From Stappia sp. BW2 (GTDB lineage Bacteria; Pseudomonadota; Alphaproteobacteria; Rhizobiales; Stappiaceae), in the NCBI RefSeq assembly GCF_008107695.1, contig NZ_VIRG01000036.1:124001-188000 (forward strand): a stretch of 64,000 nt of DNA. Reading direction: 5' to 3'. Positions 17,766 to 24,785 of this stretch are shown here, piece by piece. Numbering within the stretch: position 1 is the stretch's first letter; each line of letters begins with the position of its first letter. The notes beneath the pieces were generated by a model. The model ran no database searches and was not told the DNA's origin. It saw only the letters and a program-made list of their open reading frames with translations. Made by a program: the position numbers and the translations under genes.

Positions 17766-17773
17766 AATCGCGC

Positions 17774-17794
17774 GGCGGCCAGTCCATGGCCGCC
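17774..17794 (+). other. Intercistronic hairpin
   Basis: GGCGGCCA-GTCCA-TGGCCGCC gives an 8-bp perfect stem 8 nt after the ATPase stop. A second weak stem (AACGGA/TCCGTT, 17804-17819) follows. It has no T-tract. Such hairpins before a binding-protein gene often protect the downstream message, allowing more binding protein than ATPase. Confidence 0.55.
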
Positions 17795-17846
17795 AGCGAC
17801 TAAAACGGAAAAATCCGTTAAATCCTAAAAGAGGGAGCTAACTCAC

Positions 17847-18947
17847 ATGAAGCTCAAAACTGTAGTTCTCGCAGGCACCGCTCTGGCATTTGCCGGCAGC
17901 GCAGCCATGGCGAAAGACATGACCATCGTTTCCTGGGGCGGTGCCTATCAGGCCTCCCAGAAAGCTGCCTACGCGGACCCGTATGTTGCAGAACACCCGG
18001 ACATCAACGTTATCTGGGATGAGTCTTCGAATGAGGCTGTCGCAAAACTGCGCGCCATGAACGAAGCCGGCAACATCACCTGGGATCTGGTTGACGTGGT
18101 TGCTTCCGATGCCATCCGTCTGTGCGACGAAGGCCTGGCGATGGAAATCGACCCGGACACCGATCTTGCAGACGCTCCGGACGGCACCAAGGCTTCGGAT
18201 GACTTCGGCGACCTGCTGGTATCCGAGTGCTTCATTCCGCAGATCGTTTACTCCACCACCTTCGGCTACCGGTCCGACGTTGACGAGTGGAACGGCAAGG
18301 AGCCGGACGACATCTGTGACGTGTTCGATCTGGAAACGTTCCCGGGCAAGCGCTCGCTGGAAAAGCGCCCGATCAACAACATGGAATGGGCTCTTCTATG
18401 CGACGGCGTGCCGAAGGAAGAAGTCTACAACGTTCTTGAGACCGAAGAAGGTCAGGAGCGCGCTTTCAAGAAGCTCGACACCATCAAGGACAACGTTGTC
18501 TGGTGGTCCGCAGGTGCGGAAACACCGCAGCTTCTGGCCGACAAGGAAGTCGTGATCGGCTCCACCTATAACGGCCGCCTGTTCTCCCTGATCGAAGAGC
18601 AGAAGCAGCCGGTGAAGATGCTGTGGGACGCCCAGGTGTTCGACCTTGACGGCTGGATCATCCCGGCCGGTCTGCCGGAAGACCGCCTCGCCATGGTTGA
18701 GGACTTCGTCAAATTCGCCACCGACACTCAGCGTCTGGCGGATCAGGCGAAATACATCTCCTACGGCCCGGCTCGCAAGTCTTCGGCTCCGCTGGTTGGC
18801 AAGCATGCCGATCTCGGTATCGATATGGCTCCGCACATGCCGACCGATCCGGCAAACGCCAAGAACACCTTCCTCTATAACTACGAGTGGTGGGCTGATT
18901 ACCGTGACGACATCGACGCCAAATTCCAGGCGTGGCTGGCTCAGTAA
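17847..18947 (+). CDS. Extracellular solute-binding protein (PotD/PotF-like)
   Basis: 366 aa. A Sec signal peptide starts MKLKTVVLAGTALAFAGSA and is predicted to be cut after AMA, near residue 22. The mature protein begins KDMTIVSWGGAYQASQ, the standard opening of SBP_bac_8 polyamine-type binding proteins, and continues through a two-lobe fold. Many aromatic and acidic residues (WGG, DVVASD, YEWWADY) fit a cationic ligand. A GAGGGAGC ribosome site precedes the ATG. The gene is flanked by mRNA hairpins at 17774-17794 and 18998-19024. It would catch the substrate in the periplasm; creatine is inferred from the creatinase gene downstream. Confidence 0.92.
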   Translation: MKLKTVVLAGTALAFAGSAAMAKDMTIVSWGGAYQASQKAAYADPYVAEHPDINVIWDESSNEAVAKLRAMNEAGNITWDLVDVVASDAIRLCDEGLAMEIDPDTDLADAPDGTKASDDFGDLLVSECFIPQIVYSTTFGYRSDVDEWNGKEPDDICDVFDLETFPGKRSLEKRPINNMEWALLCDGVPKEEVYNVLETEEGQERAFKKLDTIKDNVVWWSAGAETPQLLADKEVVIGSTYNGRLFSLIEEQKQPVKMLWDAQVFDLDGWIIPAGLPEDRLAMVEDFVKFATDTQRLADQAKYISYGPARKSSAPLVGKHADLGIDMAPHMPTDPANAKNTFLYNYEWWADYRDDIDAKFQAWLAQ

Positions 18948-18997
18948 TCATCTGAAGCTGTCCGCGTTCGGATGAATGCGGCCAGATGAGAAACCGG

Positions 18998-19024
18998 TCC
19001 GGGTGGGGCAGCGCTCCACCCGGA
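18998..19024 (+). other. Intercistronic hairpin
   Basis: TCCGGGTGG-GGCAGCGCT-CCACCCGGA forms a perfect 9-bp stem between the binding-protein and permease genes, 50 nt after the stop. No T-tract follows. It probably acts as a 3' stabiliser or partial terminator that sets the high binding-protein to permease ratio. Confidence 0.6.
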
Positions 19025-19054
19025 TCTCCCAACGGATTTGCGGAAGACTGTTTC

Positions 19055-20320
19055 ATGAGCGATACCCACGCGGGCGAGGTTCTGACGACGAAAGACGGCA
19101 AGCCGCTGAAGGCATCTCTTGCCAAGGCGCTGCGCCGCGAGAAGCTGCGCGCCCTGGCGCTGATTGCGCCTCTGCTGATTTTTGTTCTGCTCACCTTTGT
19201 AGCGCCGATCGTGGACATGCTGTTCCGCTCGGTCGAAAACGGGATCGTGGAAGACACTCTTCCCAAGACCGTTGTCGCTTTGCAGGAGTGGGATCCGACG
19301 TCCGGCCAGGCGCCTGACGAAACCGTCTTCGCGGCCCTTTATGACGACATGGTTGTCGCCGTGGAAGAGAAGACCCACACCCGCCTCGGTTCACGCCTCA
19401 ACTATGAGGAAACCGGCCTCTCCAGCCTGTTCCGAAAGACGGGACGTGGCGTCAAGCGTATGGATGAAGCCGGTCCCTACAAGGAACAGTTCATCGACGT
19501 GGACAAAGACTGGGGCACCGTCGAAACCTGGCAGGTGCTCAAACGGTTCTCACCGCGTTACACGCCCGGTTATTTCCTGAATGCCTTCGACGCGCAGCAA
19601 ACCGCAAACGGTATCGAACTGAAGCCGGAAGACGAACGGATCTACATGTTCCTGTTCGGCCGCACCCTGTTCCTGTCCGTCGCGATCACCTTGTCCTGTC
19701 TGCTTCTGGGCTATCCGATCGCGTACCTGCTGTCGGCCTTGCCACTGCGCTCGTCCAACCTGCTGATGATCCTGGTGCTACTGCCCTTCTGGACATCGCT
19801 TCTGGTGCGGACGTCCGCCTGGAAGGTGCTGTTGCAGCAACAGGGGGTCATCAACGATTTCCTTGTCTGGACAGGTATCATAAGTGACGCCGGACGACTT
19901 GTGATGATCAACAACCAGACAGGTACGATCATCGCCATGACGCATATCCTGCTGCCGTTCATGATCCTGCCGCTCTATTCGGTCATGAAAACCATTTCGC
20001 CGTCCTATGTGCGTGCGGCCAAGAGCCTTGGCGCCAATGACTGGACGGCCTTCTGGCGGGTGTATTTCCCGCAGACCATTCCAGGTATCGGCGCGGGTGC
20101 CGTGCTCGTCTTCATTCTGTCGATCGGCTACTACATCACCCCGGAACTGGTGGGTGGCACGTCGGGCATCTTCATCTCGAACCGGATCGCCTACCATATC
20201 TCGTCCTCGCTCAACTGGGGTCTGGGCGCGGCGCTCGGCACGTTGCTGCTCGTGGCGGTCATGGTCCTCTTTGTTGTCTACGACAAGATCGTCGGCATCG
20301 ATAACGTGAAACTCGGATAG
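19055..20320 (+). CDS. ABC transporter permease (PotB-like) with large periplasmic insert
   Basis: 421 aa from ATG 19055, with GGAAGA upstream; the open frame extends 23 codons further upstream without a good ribosome site. The first membrane segment is ALIAPLLIFVLLTFVAPIV near residues 30-50. About 150 mostly polar residues follow before the next helix (FLSVAITLSCLLLGYPIAYLL), a long periplasmic insertion compared with E. coli PotB (about 285 aa). The C-terminal half carries the MetI-type fold with the ATPase-contact EAA loop, here AKSLGANDWTAFWRVYFPQTIPGI. It pairs with the following permease. The insert may help dock the binding protein. Confidence 0.9.
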   Translation: MSDTHAGEVLTTKDGKPLKASLAKALRREKLRALALIAPLLIFVLLTFVAPIVDMLFRSVENGIVEDTLPKTVVALQEWDPTSGQAPDETVFAALYDDMVVAVEEKTHTRLGSRLNYEETGLSSLFRKTGRGVKRMDEAGPYKEQFIDVDKDWGTVETWQVLKRFSPRYTPGYFLNAFDAQQTANGIELKPEDERIYMFLFGRTLFLSVAITLSCLLLGYPIAYLLSALPLRSSNLLMILVLLPFWTSLLVRTSAWKVLLQQQGVINDFLVWTGIISDAGRLVMINNQTGTIIAMTHILLPFMILPLYSVMKTISPSYVRAAKSLGANDWTAFWRVYFPQTIPGIGAGAVLVFILSIGYYITPELVGGTSGIFISNRIAYHISSSLNWGLGAALGTLLLVAVMVLFVVYDKIVGIDNVKLG

Positions 20321-20328
20321 GTGGCGGC

Positions 20329-21183
20329 ATGAGTGCACTTCCTCCCTACGCGTCTCCTCTCCAGCGGACCTGGTACTATTCGTTCCGGGTGATCTGTGGA
20401 CTGATCTTCTTCTTCCTGATCTTCCCGATCCTGGTGATCCTGCCGCTCAGCTTCAACGCGGAGAACTTCTTCACCTTCACCAAGGAAATGCTGGCGCTTG
20501 ACCCGGCCGGCTATTCCCTGAAGCACTACCAGGACTTCTTCACCAATCCGGACTGGCAGCAGGCGCTGACCAATTCGGTGCTGATCGCGCCGGTGGCGAC
20601 AATCCTGGCAACGGGTTTCGGGACGCTGGCGGCCATCGGCCTGTCCCAGTCCCATGTGCCTTACAAGTCCGCGATCATGGCAGTGCTGATCTCGCCGATG
20701 ATCGTGCCGCTGATCATTTCTGCGGCGGGCATGTACTTCTTCTATTCGCGCATTGGTCTTCAGGGTACCTATTGGGGGGTCGTTCTGGCCCATGCCGCAC
20801 TTGGCACGCCTTTCGTCATCATCACTGTGACGGCGACGCTGGTCGGCTTCGACCGAAGCCTTGTGCGGGCATCGGCAAGCCTCGGTGCAAACCCGGTCAC
20901 CACCTTTTTCAAGGTGCAGATGCCGCTGATCATTCCAGGTGTCGTCTCCGGTGCGCTGTTTGCCTTCATCACGTCCTTCGACGAAGTGGTGGTGGTGCTG
21001 TTCCTCGGCTCTGCCGGTCAGAAGACCCTGCCTTGGCAGATGTTCACCGGGCTGCGTGAACAAATCTCGCCGACCATTTTGGCCGTGGCATCGCTGATGG
21101 TGGCTATTTCCATCTGTCTGCTGACTGTGCTGGAGCTGCTGCGCCGCAGGTCCGAACGCCTGAGAGGTCTGTCGCCGGGCTGA
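20329..21183 (+). CDS. ABC transporter permease (PotC-like)
   Basis: 284 aa with about six membrane helices, starting VICGLIFFFLIFPILVILPL. The EAA-type loop ASASLGANPVTTFFKVQMPLI contacts the ATPase. It is the second half of the heterodimeric channel. The ATG lies 6 nt after the first permease stop, with AGGTGGCGGC as ribosome site. It is the last transporter gene before the structured leader and terminator ahead of creatinase. Confidence 0.92.
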   Translation: MSALPPYASPLQRTWYYSFRVICGLIFFFLIFPILVILPLSFNAENFFTFTKEMLALDPAGYSLKHYQDFFTNPDWQQALTNSVLIAPVATILATGFGTLAAIGLSQSHVPYKSAIMAVLISPMIVPLIISAAGMYFFYSRIGLQGTYWGVVLAHAALGTPFVIITVTATLVGFDRSLVRASASLGANPVTTFFKVQMPLIIPGVVSGALFAFITSFDEVVVVLFLGSAGQKTLPWQMFTGLREQISPTILAVASLMVAISICLLTVLELLRRRSERLRGLSPG

Positions 21184-21226
21184 TCCCGGACGGGCGTGAA
21201 GAGCGCCCCGCTGCTTTCAAATTGAG

Positions 21227-21272
21227 CCGGTGGCGGAACGCCAGTCACCGGGTGGAGACAGGGTCTCCCGGT
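21227..21272 (+). promoter_or_regulatory. Structured leader with two mutually exclusive hairpins upstream of creatinase
   Basis: Hairpin A is CCGG-TGGCG-GAA-CGCCA-GT-CACCGG (21227-21251). Hairpin B is ACCGG-GTG-GAGAC...GTCTC-CCGGT (21247-21272). Both need the bases 21247-21251, so they cannot form together. An intrinsic terminator follows 29 nt later, and creatinase starts 51 nt after that. The order alternative stems, terminator, coding start is what an attenuator or riboswitch looks like. It does not match a known riboswitch class that I recognise. Confidence 0.45.
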
Positions 21273-21300
21273 AGCATGACATTGTGAATTTGGGCCTGGC

Positions 21301-21333
21301 GGGCCGGCTTCTTCGCGGAAGCCGGCCCGTTTT
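21301..21333 (+). terminator. Rho-independent terminator between importer operon and creatinase
   Basis: GGGCCGGCTTC-TTCGCG-GAAGCCGGCCC is a perfect 11-bp GC-rich stem followed by GTTTT. An outer pair GGGCCTG (21292-21298) with CAGGCCC (21340-21346) can enclose it. It would end or attenuate transcription before creatinase, so creatinase needs either read-through or its own promoter in a very short space. Confidence 0.8.
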
Positions 21334-21383
21334 GCGTTTCAGGCCCCGGAAACCGAAACCGGACCAAACGGAAGGAGCCTTCA

Positions 21384-22613
21384 ATGAGCAACGACATGAT
21401 CCGCATTTATGAAATGAACAACGGAGAGAAGGCGTTTTCACCCTTCTCAGCCGCCGAAATGGACAGCCGCCAGGCGAAGCTTCGCAAGCTGATGGAAGAC
21501 CGGCAGATAGATGCCGCCCTGTTCACCTCCTATCACAACATCTGCTACTACTCGGGCTTCCTCTATTGTTACTTCGGCCGCAAGTACGGCTTCCTGGTGA
21601 CCCAGGACAAGGCAACCACGATTGCAGCCGGTATCGATGGGGGCCAGCCCTGGCGCAGGACCCATGGCGATACGGTGATCTATACCGACTGGCGCCGGGA
21701 CAATTATTTCCACGCCATCCAGTCACTGCTTGGCATGCCCAATCCGTCGGTCAAGCGCATCGGCATCGAGTACGATCACGTTTCCCTCGACATGCTGAAG
21801 CTTCTGGAAGCGGCGCTGCCGGGTGTGGAACTGGTCGATATTGCTGCCGATGCCATGGCGCAGCGCACGATCAAGAGCGACGAGGAGCACGTTCTGATCC
21901 GCGAGGGTGCGCGCATCGGTGATATCGGCGGGGCAGCCTTGGTAGAAGCGGTTCAGGCCGGTGTTCCCGAGCACGAAATCGCCATGGCCTCGACCAATGC
22001 CATGATCCGGGAAATCGCGAAGTCCTTTCCGTTCGTTGAACTGATGGACACCTGGACCTGGTTCCAGTCGGGTCTCAATACGGACGGAGCCCACAACCCG
22101 GTGACCAACAAGAGGGTGGAAGCGGGCGACATCCTCAGCCTCAACTGTTTCCCGATGATCTTCGGCTATTACACCGCACTGGAGCGGACGTTGTTCTGTG
22201 AATATGCTTCCGACGAACATCTGCGCCTGTGGGAGATCAACTGCCATGTTCACCGCGAGGGGCTGAAGCGCATCCAGCCGGGCGCACGCTGCTGCGATAT
22301 CGCAACCGAGCTCAACGACATCTACCGCAGCCATGATCTCCTGAAATACCGCAGCTTCGGCTACGGTCATTCCTTCGGCGTGCTCAGCCATTACTACGGC
22401 CGGGAAGCCTCGGTGGAACTGCGCGAGGATGTCGAGACCGTGCTTCAGCCAGGCATGGTCGTTTCCATGGAACCGATGATCATGATCCCGGAAGGTCAGG
22501 CCGGCGCGGGCGGTTATCGCGAACATGACATTCTGATCGTCACGGAAGACGGGGCTGAAAACATCACCGGCTTTCCGTTCGGCCCGGAGCACAACATCGT
22601 GCCAAAACGATAA
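21384..22613 (+). CDS. Creatinase (creatine amidinohydrolase, EC 3.5.3.3)
   Basis: 409 aa of the pita-bread M24 fold. It resembles Pseudomonas creatinase almost block by block as I recall it: FTSYHNICYYSGFLYCYFGR, NIDGG-like GIDGGQPWRRT, VIYTDWRRDNYF, DTWTWFQSGLNTDGAHNPVT (with the catalytic His), ILSLNCFPMIFGYYTALERT, FGYGHSFGVLSHYYGREAS and VSMEPMIMIPEG. The family lacks the metal ligands of true aminopeptidases and hydrolyses creatine to sarcosine and urea. Length agrees (about 405-410). A GGAAGGAGCC site precedes the ATG. Its place after a complete ABC importer argues for uptake and use of creatine as nitrogen/carbon source. Sarcosine oxidase and urease are not in the window. A close relative acting on another guanidino acid remains possible. 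Confidence 0.93.
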   Translation: MSNDMIRIYEMNNGEKAFSPFSAAEMDSRQAKLRKLMEDRQIDAALFTSYHNICYYSGFLYCYFGRKYGFLVTQDKATTIAAGIDGGQPWRRTHGDTVIYTDWRRDNYFHAIQSLLGMPNPSVKRIGIEYDHVSLDMLKLLEAALPGVELVDIAADAMAQRTIKSDEEHVLIREGARIGDIGGAALVEAVQAGVPEHEIAMASTNAMIREIAKSFPFVELMDTWTWFQSGLNTDGAHNPVTNKRVEAGDILSLNCFPMIFGYYTALERTLFCEYASDEHLRLWEINCHVHREGLKRIQPGARCCDIATELNDIYRSHDLLKYRSFGYGHSFGVLSHYYGREASVELREDVETVLQPGMVVSMEPMIMIPEGQAGAGGYREHDILIVTEDGAENITGFPFGPEHNIVPKR

Positions 22614-23088
22614 GACGGTAAATCTCCGCGATTGAGGCAGCGCCAGCGACAGGATGCAGGCATCTTGCCGCCGGGAGGCGCAGGTGTCTGCAAACCTATT
22701 ATCGAGGCGGGCGAAAGCTTGCGCGGGGGAAGGCTGCCTTGGTCGGCGTGTCTTTTTCAAGGTGTCCACGGCCTTGCGACGTCGTCGGCAAAAGCATGCG
22801 GCTTTGGATCAATGCGGTAATTCCTGGTCTTTGCGTTGCTCTGACCAAGGTGTCGCTACACACGTGCGGTGGAAACTCAAAGTTTAGAGTTGGGCTGCTA
22901 TGCTAATCAGGTACAATTCAGTAACCAATCGCGGTTGATATACTCTTGGCAGTGAGAGACGCCGTATTGCTAAAGACGTGACCTATCGATGACGCGAGTT
23001 CAATCGGCCAGAAATTCCAGCTTTCTCGTATAAAAACAGAAGTGCACCCTTTGCTGGTGCAATTGACCACGCCAGCGGGGGAATAAAA
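22614..23088. other. 475-bp intergenic region
   Basis: No gene is supported. It separates creatinase from the partner-switching locus and should hold that locus's promoter. AACTC-AAAGTTTA-GAGTT near 22873-22890 is a small inverted repeat. The first gene of the locus has GGGGGAAT as ribosome site just before 23089. No clear terminator is seen after creatinase. Confidence 0.5.
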
Positions 23089-23610
23089 ATGCAGGCACCT
23101 TCTGAAGGCATATCCTTGAATTCCGGTCTGCCGCAGATGATTCACCTGGATTTGGACATCAAGGACTTTTGCACCGACTGGACCCATTGCGATCTCATGT
23201 CGGGGTACATCGCCCGGATGGTCAGCCACAACCGGCTGGATTCGCTCCTGTTCTCCAATCTCTATTCGTCGGCCTTGAACGAACTGCTGGAAGCCGTCTA
23301 CCGGACGCATGGTTCGAGCGGAAAACTGCAATGCGCGGTTCAGCGCGACGGCAATGTCGACCGGATCGAACTGACCTTTCCGGTCGATGAGGAGACCTAC
23401 AAGGTCTACGAGGCGGCGATTGCCAAAGTAAACGGCGATGACGCCGAAACGCTGTATCTGGAGGCGCTTTTTGCTGACGCCGAACCGGATGCGAGTCTTG
23501 GACTTTTGGAACTCGGCGTCGATTACGGCGCCCGGCTTGCCATCGGACGGATTGAAGACGGCCGCATGAGACTGGTCGCGGAGCTTGTGCTTGAGGACGA
23601 CGCAGAATGA
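23089..23610 (+). CDS. Degenerate slr1658-type (SiaB-like) HATPase protein, predicted pseudokinase
   Basis: 173 aa. It lines up along its length with the kinase-like protein at 27170. WTHCDLMSGYIARMV matches WHHCGLTSDFIGEYF, SSALNELLEAVYR matches SYMINEILENAIK, and ASLGLLELGVDYGARL matches GSGLGLLTLMSDYEAKL. The N-box Asn that chelates Mg-ATP (LENA in the paralogue) is Ala here (LEAV), and the GSG of the G-box is lost, so ATP binding and kinase activity are unlikely. It may act as a binding partner. The stop overlaps the next start by ATGA, tightly coupling it to the STAS-methyltransferase fusion. Confidence 0.7.
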   Translation: MQAPSEGISLNSGLPQMIHLDLDIKDFCTDWTHCDLMSGYIARMVSHNRLDSLLFSNLYSSALNELLEAVYRTHGSSGKLQCAVQRDGNVDRIELTFPVDEETYKVYEAAIAKVNGDDAETLYLEALFADAEPDASLGLLELGVDYGARLAIGRIEDGRMRLVAELVLEDDAE

Positions 23611-24785
23611 TCGCTGATAATATGACACAGGCCTTTCAGTGGACCTTTAACGAGAACGATCAGGAGTTCTCCCTGCATGGCAGCTTGCGCCCCGAGCGGG
23701 CCGATGAGCTGAATGGCTGCTTTTCCGCGATGGAGCAGTCCGTCGGCAAGGTGAGCGGCAAGTTCTACGTCAATGTCAGACGCCTTGTGCGCATGAACAA
23801 CGTCGCCTTCCATGCCTTTGCCGGCAAAATTCTGGATCTTGTGCGCAACCGAAGCGACCTGAGCGTTCACGTCACGACCTCGAGCGTGGTTGGCTGGGCA
23901 ACGCGCAAGTTCGCCGTGCTTGAGACAATGTCCGACAAGATCACCGTCAGCGAATACGACAACGAATTCTATCCGGGTCAGTCGTTCGTTGAGGACAGCG
24001 AGTTCATTCATGTTCTGCGGACGCAGACCAAACTTACCTGGCGGCACGAAAAGGAACTTCTGCGCAAGCACGGCCTGAAACCGGGCATGCAGGTGGCCGA
24101 CATTTGCTGCGGCATCGGCGATTTTGCCGTGCTTCTGCAAAAGGAATTCGAGCCGGATAGGCTGGTCGCACTGGACCACTCCAGATCCAGCCTCGACTAT
24201 GCGCGCCGTGTCGCGGCCGATTTCGGTGTCAGGGGCATTGAATACGTCTTCGGCGATGCTGCGGACATGCTGCTGGAAGACAATCAGTTCGATTTCGTGA
24301 CCTGCCGCCATTCCCTGCAGGTTTTCGACCAGCCGGAGCTGATCCTGAAGGAGCTTTACCGCATCTGCAAGCCGGGTGGCCGTATCTACGTTACCAACGA
24401 AAAGAACTCGCACTGCCTTGGCGAACCGAGATCGGAAAGCATTCAGTGGACCTACAATGAGGTCGCCAAACTCTGGCACCATTTCGATATGGATATCGAA
24501 ATCGGCCCGAAGAGCCGGCGCCTCCTGATCGACGGTGGCTTTGAAAATGTGACCATCGGGTCCTTCATGGTCACCAACACGGATGGCGATCCGCAGGACT
24601 TCGCGGATGTGATTGCGTCGTGGAAAAATCTCTTTGCCGGCAAAATGGCTGAGGAACGCGGCGACAGCGCCGAATTCATCGAACGTTTCGCCAAAGGGTT
24701 CGACGACCATATCTTCGCAGCGCTCCATCCCAAGGGATATGCAGGCTGGCCGATCTGGGTTGCTTCGGGACGTAAGCCGCTATGA
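23607..24785 (+). CDS. STAS-like (slr1659-type) domain fused to a SAM-dependent methyltransferase
   Basis: 392 aa. Residues about 8-130 resemble the STAS protein at 27747: FSLHGSLRPERADELN corresponds to IHYEGTMRLSGTDAYA, and LVRMNNVAFHAFAGKI to LEFLNSSGINLLAKF. The phosphoacceptor Ser of NSSGI is missing (NNVAF). From about 140 a class I methyltransferase follows: ADICCGIGDFAVLL (motif I) near 164, ALDHSRSSLDYARR, FDFVTCRHSLQVFDQPELIL (motif IV) and LKELYRICKPGGRIYV. The UbiE/COQ5-like core would transfer a methyl from SAM to an unknown small molecule or protein. Overlaps of 4 nt on both sides show coupling to the pseudokinase and the phosphatase. I know no characterised protein with this fusion. 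Confidence 0.75.
   Translation: MIADNMTQAFQWTFNENDQEFSLHGSLRPERADELNGCFSAMEQSVGKVSGKFYVNVRRLVRMNNVAFHAFAGKILDLVRNRSDLSVHVTTSSVVGWATRKFAVLETMSDKITVSEYDNEFYPGQSFVEDSEFIHVLRTQTKLTWRHEKELLRKHGLKPGMQVADICCGIGDFAVLLQKEFEPDRLVALDHSRSSLDYARRVAADFGVRGIEYVFGDAADMLLEDNQFDFVTCRHSLQVFDQPELILKELYRICKPGGRIYVTNEKNSHCLGEPRSESIQWTYNEVAKLWHHFDMDIEIGPKSRRLLIDGGFENVTIGSFMVTNTDGDPQDFADVIASWKNLFAGKMAEERGDSAEFIERFAKGFDDHIFAALHPKGYAGWPIWVASGRKPL

Noticed and set aside
21184-21383. Guanidine, glycine or SAM-type riboswitch before creatinase
   Set aside because: Compared by eye with consensus elements of these classes; conserved loops are not present. Kept only as an unclassified structured leader.
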